The notes beneath the pieces were generated by a model that had not been told where the DNA came from, did no database searches, and worked only from the letters and a program-made list of their open reading frames with translations. Source: Bradyrhizobium sp. AZCC 1721 (GTDB lineage Bacteria > Pseudomonadota > Alphaproteobacteria > Rhizobiales > Xanthobacteraceae). Taken from it: 64,000 nt of DNA. Made by a program: the position numbers and the translations under genes. Shown here in pieces: positions 7,766 to 16,099 of this stretch (the stretch's first letter is position 1; every line of letters starts with the position of its first letter). Location of the stretch: positions 4,455,001-4,519,000 of the forward strand of contig NZ_JAZHSB010000001.1 in assembly GCF_036924715.1 (NCBI RefSeq). The letters are read 5' to 3'.

Positions 7766-8272
7766 TTACCCACGACCAGCCTTGCGGTCTGCTTCCACCA
7801 AGCTCGCAGCCAGATGCCCCAGCCGGCGCGCAGAATGTCCGTGATTCTCGTTCGGACTGCTAGTTCGGAGAGCGGTCCGAAGCGCTGCCACCTGCCCCTC
7901 AAGCCGCGCCGTCGCCTCCCTGGCGGCTTTGGTCTCGGCAGTCGCCTGCAGCAGCTCAGCGATCAGGTGATCGGCGCGCTGGCGTTCGTACTCGAAATCT
8001 GCGCGATGATCGGCTGCCCTGGCCTCCAACTGCGCGACCTCGGCCTGCAGCGTTGCGACGAGTGCCCTCAACTGAGCGGCCTCGCCCGCCCGGTGACCAC
8101 CCGGTGGATGTGGCGTATGCCTGATTTCAGCGAGATCAACGCTCACCAGGGCCTTCCCATCCTCGGAAAGCGAGCGCGGCAATCGGAGCCGCCTGGCAAG
8201 CGAACGGGCGGCCGCTGCCGAGATGTTCAGGCGGGCGCCCAGGGCTGCATAGGTCAGAATCTCAACGGACAT
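7766..8272 (-). CDS. HTH plus coiled-coil protein upstream of ftsZ paralogue
   Basis: A 168-residue protein without a family name I can assign. The first 50 residues resemble a helix-turn-helix (TYAALGARLNISAAAARSLA then RRLRLPRSLSEDGK), in the manner of KfrA- or MerR-type N-termini. Residues about 65-140 form a long Ala/Glu/Arg-rich coiled coil (AEVAQLEARAADH, AELLQATAETKAAREATARL). The ATG at 8272 is favoured over an upstream one because GAGGAG lies 7 bases ahead. The architecture of a short DNA-binding head plus a long coil suits a dimeric DNA-binding or nucleoid/segregation protein. Placement directly upstream of the ftsZ paralogue suggests a joint function, but this is inference. Confidence 0.65.
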   Translation of the reverse strand: MSVEILTYAALGARLNISAAAARSLARRLRLPRSLSEDGKALVSVDLAEIRHTPHPPGGHRAGEAAQLRALVATLQAEVAQLEARAADHRADFEYERQRADHLIAELLQATAETKAAREATARLEGQVAALRTALRTSSPNENHGHSARRLGHLAASLVEADRKAGRG

Positions 8273-8513
8273 CGGCTGTTCTCCTCGAACGAACCGCACT
8301 GGAATCGTCTGATGATGACCGGATAGTCCCCTTAAGTTAGAGGCCCTATGGTTAACAAACGGTTAAAGGACGGCCAGGTGCCGACTTGAGCGTGCCGCGG
8401 CCGCCACCTTGCTCGGCCGGGTGGTGAATCCCACCGGGATTGGGGTGATGCAAGCTGTGCGAGATCAACGGGTTGCGGTATATTCCGGCCATCGCGGCTG
8501 AGGCGCGATAGCG

Positions 8514-8723
8514 ATGGATGACGAACAGCTTGCTGACCTGCACCGATTCCTGGCCGACTACCACCGAAGACTCGCCAAGGAGGCGGTCCTCGACGTTGTG
8601 CAACAATATCACTCCGACCTTGCGCAACGGCTCGCCGACGAGGCCTCGCTGATCCCAAGACGAACGGCGATCGCGCAACGGCTGCGTGAGGGTGAGCAGC
8701 GCATAAGGGACGACAAGGAGTGA
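8514..8723 (+). CDS. Small hypothetical protein, possible
   Basis: A 69-residue, strongly charged helical frame (DDEQLADLHRFLADYHRRLA, ending QRIRDDKE) with protein-like codon use. The ribosome-binding site is poor (GAGG 11 bases upstream) and no family is recognisable. It fills the gap between the HTH/coiled-coil gene and the cupin gene. It could equally be chance; another frame on the opposite strand is less protein-like. Confidence 0.35.
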   Translation: MDDEQLADLHRFLADYHRRLAKEAVLDVVQQYHSDLAQRLADEASLIPRRTAIAQRLREGEQRIRDDKE

Positions 8724-8835
8724 ACAACGGCAGTTCCGTAGGACCTCCCCTGACGGTTTCGCGAACGGCAGAGCAAGGCTATCATTTGCGCGGCATCACC
8801 ATGCGATGGGGGCGGATGATCCGAAGGAGGCCGTC

Positions 8836-9186
8836 ATGAACCAGCCGCAGCCCATCAAGGACGCCAGTCACCTTTACGAAGTCGAGCGTCGCGCCGAGCA
8901 CGCCGCGCGCCCCGGCTTCCGCATCATGGAGTTGCAGCTCTCTGCAACCCAGAAAGTGCCGTGGCACACCCACACCAATGTCTCCGATACTTTTTACGTT
9001 CTGGAAGGCCAGATGAGGCTGTTCCTGCAGGATCCGAAAGAGGAAGTGAACTTGAGCCCCGGCGAAGTCTATGTCGTCAGGCCCACGCGACCGCATCTGG
9101 TGACCAACGGGAGTACGAAGTCGCTCACCTTCCTGGTTCTGCAGGGGGTCGGCGAATACGATTTTGTTCCGCGCCTGCCGGGTTAG
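8836..9186 (+). CDS. Cupin domain-containing protein
   Basis: A 116-residue single cupin. The metal-binding first motif is visible as WHTHTNVSDTFYVLEGQ (His, His, with a Tyr/Val-Leu-Glu-Gly turn), and the second motif is PGEVYVVRPTRPHLVTN with its conserved histidine. One acidic ligand of the classic GX5HXHX3-4E pattern is replaced by Asp/Thr, so metal binding may be altered. AAGGAGG stands 6 bases before the ATG at 8836, which decides the start over a longer frame. Small cupins serve as sugar isomerases, oxygenases or ligand sensors, and nothing here tells which. It stands alone, followed on the same strand by a VOC protein. Confidence 0.75.
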   Translation: MNQPQPIKDASHLYEVERRAEHAARPGFRIMELQLSATQKVPWHTHTNVSDTFYVLEGQMRLFLQDPKEEVNLSPGEVYVVRPTRPHLVTNGSTKSLTFLVLQGVGEYDFVPRLPG

Positions 9187-9350
9187 GTTCGTAGCGGAAC
9201 TTGGCAGCGGATACACATTGACGCGACCACCAGTGCGCGGACCGCAGCCGCCACACTTTGCTCAAAGACCGGATCGAACATCCCGGTAAAACAATAAGCG
9301 GGCTGGGCCGTTCTGTATGGATCAAATCCATCAAACCAGAGGAGACAGCC

Positions 9351-9812
9351 ATGGCAACACAGGTGAAGCCGGTTCCCAAGGGATTTCACACCGTCACGCC
9401 TTATCTCGTCGTCGATGGGGCGGAGAAGGTCATTCGCTTCATGAAAGATGCCTTCGGAGCCGAACCGGTATTCGAGCCGATGATGCGGCCCGACGGCAAG
9501 ATCATGCATGCGGAGTTCAAGATCGGAGATTCCATCGTGATGATTTCCGACTCCTCGGAGCGTGCACAAGCAACATCCACCATGCTGTATCTGTACGTAC
9601 CCAACGTCGATGCAGTTTATCAGAAGGCGCTTAAGGCCGGCGCGACATCGTTGATGGAGCCGGCGGATCAATTTTATGGCGACCGCAGCGGCAGCGTGAA
9701 GGACGCGGCCGGCAATAGCTGGCACATCGGCACCCACATCGAGGACGTATCGCCGACTGAACTCAAGAAGCGCGCGACGGAGTTCATGAAGCAGCAGCAC
9801 AAGGCGGCGTAG
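9351..9812 (+). CDS. VOC-superfamily protein (PhnB/glyoxalase-like)
   Basis: A 153-residue protein with two beta-alpha-beta-beta-beta units of the vicinal oxygen chelate fold. Features typical of the PhnB/YdcJ-like branch include TPYLVVDGAEKVIRFMKDAF at about residues 15-34 (20 residues), MMRPDGKIMHAEFKIGDS, and GDRSGSVKDAAGNSWHIGTH at the end. The metal-ligand pattern of true glyoxalase I is only partly retained (His in KIMHAEF, His in WHIGTH). It may be a dioxygenase-like or resistance-type binding protein rather than a lyase. The ATG at 9351 is preceded by AGAGGAGA. An 8-bp perfect hairpin starts directly after the stop. Confidence 0.8.
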   Translation: MATQVKPVPKGFHTVTPYLVVDGAEKVIRFMKDAFGAEPVFEPMMRPDGKIMHAEFKIGDSIVMISDSSERAQATSTMLYLYVPNVDAVYQKALKAGATSLMEPADQFYGDRSGSVKDAAGNSWHIGTHIEDVSPTELKKRATEFMKQQHKAA

Positions 9813-9813
9813 G

Positions 9814-9831
9814 CGAAGCTCGTGAGCTTCG
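9814..9831 (+). terminator. Hairpin directly behind VOC gene
   Basis: CGAAGCTC and GAGCTTCG pair perfectly around a 2-base loop, one base after the stop codon. There is no following T-run, so it may stabilise the 3' end or act as a weak terminator. Confidence 0.35.
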
Positions 9832-10032
9832 TTGGCGGATTAGCGCTCGCGTAACTCGCGAATGTGCTGGCCCGCAGTCGCGGCGCGTTAGGCGAAAGCG
9901 GCTCCGGCCCCGCGGGCAGCACTATTGGCCGGGCAGTTGAGTCTAGGAGGAGAGGCAAGAAGCACTGCGGCAGGCGGCAGCGCCTCTAATTCGGCTGGAT
10001 CGCTGCGCCGGCATGCTAGACAATAGAGCCCT

Positions 10033-10620
10033 ATGTCCAGGTGGCTCAAAAACCTTCTGTTCGGGATTTGGGGTCTTCTGCTCGTCCCGCTGATCGCGCC
10101 TGCCCTCAAAAAATGGTTGGAGGAAAACATCTTCTCCGACCCTGAGGGTATGGCCACGGCGGCCTTTCGTGACGCGACGGCCACGCCCGTTTTCAGTAAC
10201 TTCCTGGCACTGGGCCAACAGCCTTGGTTCAAACTTGCGCTGGTCTTCCTGACCGGGATTATCGTTGGCGTCTCACTCGAATGGCTGAACCGGAGGTCGG
10301 ACGGGAAGAAAGCCTCCGAGCTGCGAAGCCTCGGCTGGAAGTTTCGCAGTCTTTCAGAGAGTATCAAGACGCGGACCGCGTCCTCGAGATGGCCGGACAG
10401 TGTGCCCGATCTCAAGCCTGCACTGCAGTCTGTACTAAGCTCAGCCAGGAAATTCGAGCTGTGGGTCCCGAACGAGCACGTGTACCAGTTGCCGGATGCG
10501 TCATTCCTTTGCGAATACCTCAGATGCGTCGGCAGGCTTTTGGAGGATGGCGATTTTAGCGAAGCCAGAAGGGAAGCGCTCTCCTGGAAGCCATTTCTCG
10601 ACAACGGGGCGCTGTCCTGA
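10033..10620 (+). CDS. Hypothetical membrane protein, two segments
   Basis: A 195-residue protein with no family I can name. There are two likely membrane helices: residues about 8-25 (LLFGIWGLLLVPLIAPAL) and about 66-84 (WFKLALVFLTGIIVGVSLEW). The loop between them of about 40 residues would be periplasmic, and the C-terminal 110 residues, basic then mixed, cytoplasmic. The C-terminal part (PNEHVYQLPDASFLCEYLRC) looks like a small globular domain. The ribosome-binding site is weak. No partner gene is adjacent on this strand; the next gene is convergent pccB. Confidence 0.6.
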   Translation: MSRWLKNLLFGIWGLLLVPLIAPALKKWLEENIFSDPEGMATAAFRDATATPVFSNFLALGQQPWFKLALVFLTGIIVGVSLEWLNRRSDGKKASELRSLGWKFRSLSESIKTRTASSRWPDSVPDLKPALQSVLSSARKFELWVPNEHVYQLPDASFLCEYLRCVGRLLEDGDFSEARREALSWKPFLDNGALS

Positions 10621-10719
10621 GTTTTCGAACTGATTCAATCAGCCCGGATGCCAGGCCAACAACAATCAATCACGATGGGACGCGCTGGCGGTGCTGGACT
10701 TCTCGTGACCGCTGACCTC

Positions 10720-12252
10720 TCACAACGGCAAATTGTCGTGCTTCTTTGCCGGCATCTCGACCTTCTTGTCCTTCAGCATCGCCAGCGCCCTTGCGATCCG
10801 CTTCCTGGTCGAATGCGGCATGATGACGTCGTCGATGTAGCCGCGTTCGGCGGCGATGAAGGGGGACAGGAAGCGGTCCTCGTATTCCTTGGTGCGCTTG
10901 GCGATCGCCTCGGGATCGTTCATGTCGGCGCGGAAGATGATTTCGACGGCGCCCTTGGCGCCCATCACGGCGATCTGCGCGGTCGGCCAGGCGTAGTTCA
11001 TGTCGGCGCCGATTTCCTTGGACGCCATCACGTCGAACGCGCCGCCATAGGCTTTGCGGGTGATGACGGTGACGAGCGGCACCGTGCATTGCGAGTACGC
11101 AAACAGCAGTTTTGCGCCGTGCTTGATCAGGCCGCCATACTCTTGAGCGGTGCCCGGCAGGAAGCCGGGTACGTCGACGAACGTCACGATCGGGATATTG
11201 AAGGCGTCGCAGAAGCGGACGAAGCGCGCCGCTTTCCGCGAGGCGTCAGAGTCGAGCACGCCCGCCAGCACCATCGGCTGGTTGGCGACGAAGCCGACGG
11301 TGCGGCCGGCGATGCGGCCGAAGCCGGTGACGATGTTTTTGGCGAACGCTTCCGAGATTTCGAAAAAATCGCCCTCGTCCACGACCTTGAGGATCAACTC
11401 CTTCATGTCGTAGGGCTTGTTCGGATTGTCGGGGATCAGCGTATCCAGCGACATGTCCATGCGGCCGATGTCGTCAAAGCTCGGCCACTCCGGCACGCCG
11501 TCGGTGTTGTTGGACGGCAGGAAGTCGATCAGCCGGCGCATCTGCAACAGCGTCTCGACGTCGTTCTCGAACGCGCCGTCGGCGATCGAGGAGCGCGTCG
11601 CGTGCACCGAGGCGCCGCCGAGTTCTTCCGCCGTCACCACCTCGTTGGTGACGGTCTTCACCACGTCAGGGCCGGTGACGAACATATAGCTGGTGTTCTT
11701 CACCATGAAGATGAAGTCGGTCATCGCCGGCGAATAGACGTCGCCGCCGGCGCAGGGGCCCATGATCACGGAGATCTGCGGGATCACCCCTGACGCGATC
11801 ACGTTGCGGCGGAACACGTAGGAGTAGCCCGCGAGCGCCGCCACGCCTTCCTGGATGCGCGCGCCGCCGGCGTCATAGAGGCCGATGATCGGCGCCCTCG
11901 CCTTCATCGCCATGTCCTGGAGCTTGGTGATCTTCAGCGCGTGGGTTTCCGACAGCGAGCCGCCGAACACGGTAAAATCCTTGGCGAACACAAAGGTCTT
12001 GCGGCCGTTGACGGTGCCCCAGCCGGTGACGACGCCGTCGCCCGGCACTTTCGTCTTTTCCATGCCGAATTCGGTCGAGCGGTGCTCGACGAACATGTCG
12101 AATTCCTCGAACGAGCCCTTGTCGAGCAAAAGCTCGATGCGCTCGCGGGCGGTCAATTTTCCGCGAGCGTGCTGCGCCTCGATGCGCTTTTCGCCGCCGC
12201 CGAGCTTGGCGCCGGCGCGCCGTTCTTCGAGGGTGTCCAGGATATCCTTCAT
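10720..12252 (-). CDS. pccB: Propionyl-CoA carboxylase beta subunit
   Basis: A 510-residue carboxyltransferase subunit of an acyl-CoA carboxylase. Its start (MKDILDTLEERRAGAKLGGG) and length match PccB. The two crotonase-like halves are visible: acyl-CoA oxyanion-hole region DAGGARIQEGVAALAGYS, GPCAGGDVYSPAMTDF, and the biotin-side motifs VDVPGFLPGTAQEYGGLIKH and TRKAYGGAFDVMASK. The C-terminus (FLSPFIAAERGYIDDVIMP, STRKRIARAL) is standard. The enzyme carboxylates propionyl-CoA to methylmalonyl-CoA with a biotinylated alpha chain, feeding the methylmalonyl-CoA pathway to succinate. No alpha subunit, mutase or epimerase gene lies in this window. The start at 12252 is chosen by family alignment; an upstream in-frame ATG at 12300 lacks support. 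Confidence 0.92.
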   Translation of the reverse strand: MKDILDTLEERRAGAKLGGGEKRIEAQHARGKLTARERIELLLDKGSFEEFDMFVEHRSTEFGMEKTKVPGDGVVTGWGTVNGRKTFVFAKDFTVFGGSLSETHALKITKLQDMAMKARAPIIGLYDAGGARIQEGVAALAGYSYVFRRNVIASGVIPQISVIMGPCAGGDVYSPAMTDFIFMVKNTSYMFVTGPDVVKTVTNEVVTAEELGGASVHATRSSIADGAFENDVETLLQMRRLIDFLPSNNTDGVPEWPSFDDIGRMDMSLDTLIPDNPNKPYDMKELILKVVDEGDFFEISEAFAKNIVTGFGRIAGRTVGFVANQPMVLAGVLDSDASRKAARFVRFCDAFNIPIVTFVDVPGFLPGTAQEYGGLIKHGAKLLFAYSQCTVPLVTVITRKAYGGAFDVMASKEIGADMNYAWPTAQIAVMGAKGAVEIIFRADMNDPEAIAKRTKEYEDRFLSPFIAAERGYIDDVIMPHSTRKRIARALAMLKDKKVEMPAKKHDNLPL

Positions 12253-12385
12253 GCTGCTTCGGCCCGCCTTTTGAGTAACGATTTGAAGGCCTTCTAGCAC
12301 GGCCTTTTCGGAAGCGGAAACACCCCGGCCTCTGGTACCGCCGGCCCACGGCCCCTATATGCGCATCCTGACTATGGGGACCGGA

Positions 12386-12793
12386 ATGACCGATACCGCA
12401 AGCGCCGACACCTCGGGCGCCGTTACAGGGGGTGTGCGAACGGTGCTGCGGCTGGAGGGATTAGCGCTCTTTATCGGTATGACGCTGCTTTACTATATCT
12501 GGGACGGATCGTGGTGGGTTTACGCCCTGCTGTTCTTCGTGCCGGACCTCAGCTTTGCCGCCTATCTGGGAGGACCGCGAACCGGGGCCTTCATCTACAA
12601 CGCCGGGCACAGCTACCTCGCGCCGATGGCGATCATGACCACCGGATTTGCCACCGCCGCACCGCTCACGCTCTCGATTGCCATGATCTGGCTGGCCCAT
12701 ATCGGCTTCGACCGCGCGCTCGGCTACGGGCTGAAATACACTACCGGTTTTAGCTTCACCCATCTGGGGCGGATCGGGAAGTCTCCGAATTGA
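12386..12793 (+). CDS. DUF4260 domain-containing membrane protein
   Basis: A 135-residue integral membrane protein of the DUF4260 family. After a short polar N-terminus it opens with VLRLEGLALFIGMTLLYY, then WWVYALLFFVPDLSFAAYL and a third/fourth hydrophobic stretch. Conserved polar signatures are the Pro-Asp in FFVPDLS, NAGHSY and the final HIGFDRALGYGLKY, all typical of this family. The biochemical role is unknown. Of several close starts, the ATG at 12386 has GGGGA 5 bases upstream. It is convergent with the serine hydrolase gene, 22 bases away. Confidence 0.8.
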   Translation: MTDTASADTSGAVTGGVRTVLRLEGLALFIGMTLLYYIWDGSWWVYALLFFVPDLSFAAYLGGPRTGAFIYNAGHSYLAPMAIMTTGFATAAPLTLSIAMIWLAHIGFDRALGYGLKYTTGFSFTHLGRIGKSPN

Positions 12794-12815
12794 CCTTGGC
12801 TGCATTTGGATCACG

Positions 12816-14186
12816 CTAAGGCAGCCGCCTGCCCGGCAGGTCCTTGCCGTTCTGATGCAGTGTCAACGACGGCGCCGCGCCGCCTTCGGGCCGCGCGAAG
12901 GCGATCTGGGCATCGACCACGCGATAGAAAAATTCCGTCTCGCTCTCGGCGTAAACCTCGAACTCGGGCTGCGCCGTCGCCTGGATGAACAGCCGCGCGC
13001 CTTCCGTACGCACCGTCAGGATGAAGTTCGGTGACACCTCGTAACGTCCGGCATAGGTTGCAAGCACGGCCGGATCGACCGGCACCTCACGGCGAATTTT
13101 TGCAAGCGGATATGCCGTATTGATGAGATGCGTGCCGAGCGCGATATTCGGGTTATAATCAGCCGCATTGGAGAGCACGATGCAGTTGCGCCGGGTCTTG
13201 GTCGAATAACCGATGAAGGCTGCATAGCCGCCGGTGCCGCCACTCTTCAAAATCAATTCATCGTCGAAGCGCGACGAAACGAACCAACCCAGCGCCACGT
13301 CACTCTCCTCCATCATTGGACGACGCTTGGAAAGCGTCATCTTCAGCGCAGCGGCAACCGGCCCATCGGGATTCATGCACATCCGCACGAACTTCATCAG
13401 ATCGTTCGCCGTCGAACGGAACGCGCCCGCACCGGCGAGCACTGAAAAATCCCAGTTCGCGACGGGTGTCAGCGCGGCGCTGTGGCCACGCGCCAGACGT
13501 TGCCGCATCGAGCTCGACAGCGTGATGCGCGTATCTTCCATGCCGAGCGGCGCGCAAATCCGTGAGATCACCAACTCCTCGTAGCTCTTGCCGGCGCGCC
13601 GTTCGAGGATGTGGCCGAGCAGGCCGAAACCGAGATTGGCGTATTCGTAGTGGCTGCCGGGCTTGTGTGCGAGCTTGTGGTTCGAGAGAAAGTCGTAGAG
13701 CCGCTCGAAGGTGTAGTCGATATAGGGATTGCTCCAATCCTTCGGCGCGAAATTCGACGGCATCCGCGGCAGGCCCGACGTATAGGTCGCAAGGTCCATC
13801 AGCGTGATCGGCGCCCCCTCGAAATCGGGCATCCTGACGCTGGCAGGCAGATATTTCGCCGCAGGGTCATCAGGTGCAAGCTCGCCGCGCAGCACCATGT
13901 CGGCAAACACCAGCGCCGTGAACACTTTGGTGATCGAGCCGATCTCGAACACCGTGTCGCCATCGAGCGGCCGATTGTCGGGGGAGCCGGATTGACCATA
14001 CGCCGTGATGCTGTGCCGGTCCCCGTCGAGGAAAGCGGCAACGAGGCCCATCGTCTCACGCCCGACATCCACCCTCTCCTTGAGGATGGCGGCAACATCC
14101 TGCCCCGGTGTCATCTGGGCCCAACCCCAATCCGGCCAAAGCGAAAACGCCAAGCCTCCTAACAGCACCGAGCGACGATGCGGCAT
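12816..14186 (-). CDS. Serine hydrolase, beta-lactamase class C/esterase family
   Basis: A 456-residue exported enzyme of the penicillin-recognising fold. MPHRRSVLLGGLAFSLWPDW forms a signal peptide with a twin-arginine-like start, cleaved near GWA-Q. The nucleophile motif is S84-I-T-K87, the Tyr-x-Asn motif is Y182-A-N, and GGTGGYAAF replaces the usual Lys-Thr-Gly box. This variation is typical of class C-like esterases and D-aminopeptidase relatives rather than true AmpC. A C-terminal lipocalin-like DUF3471-type domain follows (AVLATYAGRYEVSPNF, FIQATAQPEFEVYAE). AGGGGGA lies 6 bases before the ATG at 14186. Probable periplasmic peptidase or esterase; beta-lactam hydrolysis is not demonstrated by sequence. 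Confidence 0.85.
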   Translation of the reverse strand: MPHRRSVLLGGLAFSLWPDWGWAQMTPGQDVAAILKERVDVGRETMGLVAAFLDGDRHSITAYGQSGSPDNRPLDGDTVFEIGSITKVFTALVFADMVLRGELAPDDPAAKYLPASVRMPDFEGAPITLMDLATYTSGLPRMPSNFAPKDWSNPYIDYTFERLYDFLSNHKLAHKPGSHYEYANLGFGLLGHILERRAGKSYEELVISRICAPLGMEDTRITLSSSMRQRLARGHSAALTPVANWDFSVLAGAGAFRSTANDLMKFVRMCMNPDGPVAAALKMTLSKRRPMMEESDVALGWFVSSRFDDELILKSGGTGGYAAFIGYSTKTRRNCIVLSNAADYNPNIALGTHLINTAYPLAKIRREVPVDPAVLATYAGRYEVSPNFILTVRTEGARLFIQATAQPEFEVYAESETEFFYRVVDAQIAFARPEGGAAPSLTLHQNGKDLPGRRLP

Positions 14187-14390
14187 GCACGATCCCCCTG
14201 GTAGCCATGGCACGCTAGTACAACTTGCTCCCGCGCACCAGTCGATCGGGCGCGGCCGCCAATGCATTGTCCGGATATCGGAGAGGCATCGCTGCAATCT
14301 CGGGCACGGAACCTCGCCGCACGCTGTGCCGGTGGAGGAACCGTGAACCCTTTGGGGGCGTTGATTGCCAAACCGAAGGAGGCCATCAAG

Positions 14391-14876
14391 ATGTCTGGAT
14401 ACAATTTTGCGCGAACGGCGTTAGTGGCCGCATCGTTATGCCTGACCGGCAGTGCGCTGGCCGCACCCGCCTCGCCCTTCGCCGCCATGGCGGGTACGTG
14501 GTCGGGCGGCGGCGTGCTCAGCACCAGTGACGGACAAAGCGAGCAATTGCGCTGCCGCGCGTCGTACGATGTCCTAGGAAGCGGCGATCAGCTTCAACTC
14601 AACCTGAGGTGCGCGAGCCAGAGTTACAATTTCGATCTCGCAAGCGAAGTCGAATACCGTGGCGGCGCGATTTCGGGCTCATGGAGCGAAGCGAGCCGCA
14701 ACGCTTCCGGGACGCTTACCGGGCGCGCCGCCGGCGATCGTGTCGAGGCTGCCGCACGAGGCGACAACTTTTCGGCCCATCTGTCGCTGACGACCCGTGG
14801 CGGCAAGCAGACAGTGTCGATCCAGCCGCAGGGCACCAACGTCACGGCGGTCTCGCTGGCGCTGAACCGGCGTTAG
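14391..14876 (+). CDS. Small secreted hypothetical protein
   Basis: A 161-residue protein with a clear signal peptide (ARTALVAASLCLTGSALAA, cleaved after ALA near residue 25). The mature part is small and rich in Ser, Gly and short beta-strand patterns. It opens FAAMAGTWSGGGVLSTSDGQ, then has YDVLGSGDQLQLNLRCASQ with paired cysteines, and ends with a strand-rich segment. This resembles lipocalin-like or CHRD-like periplasmic proteins common in this order, usually annotated as hypothetical. AAGGAGG stands 8 bases before the ATG. It lies between two penicillin-fold enzyme genes and ends 7 bases from the convergent class D-like gene. Confidence 0.7.
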   Translation: MSGYNFARTALVAASLCLTGSALAAPASPFAAMAGTWSGGGVLSTSDGQSEQLRCRASYDVLGSGDQLQLNLRCASQSYNFDLASEVEYRGGAISGSWSEASRNASGTLTGRAAGDRVEAAARGDNFSAHLSLTTRGGKQTVSIQPQGTNVTAVSLALNRR

Positions 14877-14883
14877 CTGCGGG

Positions 14884-15702
14884 TTAAATCGCGACGATAT
14901 CGGCAAGGCATTGCTGCACGACCGTCATGCGCGCGGCGATGTGGCTTTGCTCCTTGCAGTCCATGTTCATGGCGAACACCGTCTGCTGGCTGCCCTTCTC
15001 GGCCCAGCCGACCATCCAGCCCAAGGATGGCTTGCCCGCTTCCGCGCCCAGCAGGCCGCTCTTGGCGCGGATGGTGGCGTCGCCGACCTTCGTCACGGGG
15101 AGGATATCGCGCGTCAATTCCTGGCTGCGCTTGGAGACCGGCAGCACGCCGCGCCGCAGCCGGTCGACGAAATCGATCTGCTGCACCGGGTCGATGCGCA
15201 GATTGCCGGTCAGCCAGAACTGGTCGATGCCGCCGCCGATGTCGCGGTTGCCATAGTCGAACAGGTCGACATATTTCTGCATGCGCTCCTGCCCGATGCG
15301 GCGCGCGACCTCCTGATACACCGGCACCACGGAAGCCGCGATCGCCGAACGCAGCGTATGATCCTTATTCCAGGGCTCGATGCTGCGCGTCACGCCATCC
15401 CACTTGAAGACGTCCTTGTCGGGGTCCTCGACAACGCCAGTCTCGAGCGCGATGACCGAGTTTGGAATCTTGAAGGTCGAGGCCGGTAGCCTGCCCTCGC
15501 CCGAGCGCACCTTGTCGCTGGCGATGATGAGGTAGTCGTCTACCTTGTAGCCAACAAAGGTGCCGGTCGTGCCGAGATCGAAAAACCGCTTGGAAAGATC
15601 GTCGCGAAACTCGCTGCGCTGGTAGGAGACATTGGCAAGGGTGCGCGCGGGCAAAACAGTGGTCGCGGCAAGGAGGCCGAGCGCATGACGACGATTGATC
15701 AC
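14884..15702 (-). CDS. Class D beta-lactamase (OXA-like)
   Basis: A 272-residue exported serine enzyme with the full class D motif set: S75-T-F-K78, S124-V-V, Y150-G-N, a tryptophan in FWLTGN just after it, and K214-S-G in place of Lys-Thr-Gly. The lysine of STFK would be the carboxylated general base. SVVPVYQEVARRIG and YGNRDIGGGIDQFWL are closely class D. The start is the GTG at 15702, giving VINRRHALGLLAATTVLPAR as signal peptide; a longer ATG start at 15801 would add a non-signal-like extension. Expected location is the periplasm. No integron or transposase is near, so this is an intrinsic chromosomal gene; its spectrum cannot be judged from sequence. Confidence 0.85.
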   Translation of the reverse strand: MINRRHALGLLAATTVLPARTLANVSYQRSEFRDDLSKRFFDLGTTGTFVGYKVDDYLIIASDKVRSGEGRLPASTFKIPNSVIALETGVVEDPDKDVFKWDGVTRSIEPWNKDHTLRSAIAASVVPVYQEVARRIGQERMQKYVDLFDYGNRDIGGGIDQFWLTGNLRIDPVQQIDFVDRLRRGVLPVSKRSQELTRDILPVTKVGDATIRAKSGLLGAEAGKPSLGWMVGWAEKGSQQTVFAMNMDCKEQSHIAARMTVVQQCLADIVAI

Positions 15703-15832
15703 GAGGATATCCGAGCTGGTTGAGGAATGCCGACGATGCGGATGGCATCGTGGAAAAACTATGACAGGCGGGCCTTTAGTTGCCCTGTGTTCCCGGCGCA
15801 AGCCGACATCCGCTCGCGCGAAAAAAACGCAG

Positions 15833-16099
15833 TCACCGTATTCGCCCCGACAGCCGCAGCACGAAGATCAGCACTTCGGCAACTGCCTTGTAGAGCTCCG
15901 GCGGAATCTCGTCGCCGATCTCGACATGGGACAGAGCGCCCGCCAGCACCTCGTTCTCTTCGATCGGGATATCGTGTTCCCGGGCCAGCTCGATGATCTT
16001 CGCACCGATGACGCCCTTGCCCTTCGCCACGACCCGCGGCGCGCCGGTCTTGTCATAGTGCAGCGCGACTGCAAGCTTGCTCCTGGTCTCGACGCTCAT
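15833..16099 (-). CDS. FlhB-like C-terminal domain protein (FhlB/EscU family)
   Basis: An 88-residue protein equal to the cytoplasmic domain of FlhB/YscU export switch proteins. It reads VALHYDKTGAPRVVAKGKGV, then ELAREHDIPIEENEVLAGAL, and IPPELYKAVAEVLIFVL. The transmembrane half is absent, and so is the Asn-Pro-Thr-His autocleavage motif that normally precedes VALxY; here it reads RSKLAVALHY. It is therefore a stand-alone FhlB-type protein, reported in other bacteria to substitute partly for the FlhB C-terminal fragment. Its ATG overlaps the stop of the fliK-like gene by 4 bp, so translation is coupled. A role in flagellar export specificity is inferred. Confidence 0.85.
   Translation of the reverse strand: MSVETRSKLAVALHYDKTGAPRVVAKGKGVIGAKIIELAREHDIPIEENEVLAGALSHVEIGDEIPPELYKAVAEVLIFVLRLSGRIR

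Noticed and set aside
6656..8326. 556-codon plus-strand frame across the FtsZ and HTH/coiled-coil genes
   Set aside because: Mirror frame of ftsZ; no recognisable protein features.
10648..11793. 381-codon plus-strand frame opposite pccB
   Set aside because: Antisense shadow; the PccB product is unambiguous.
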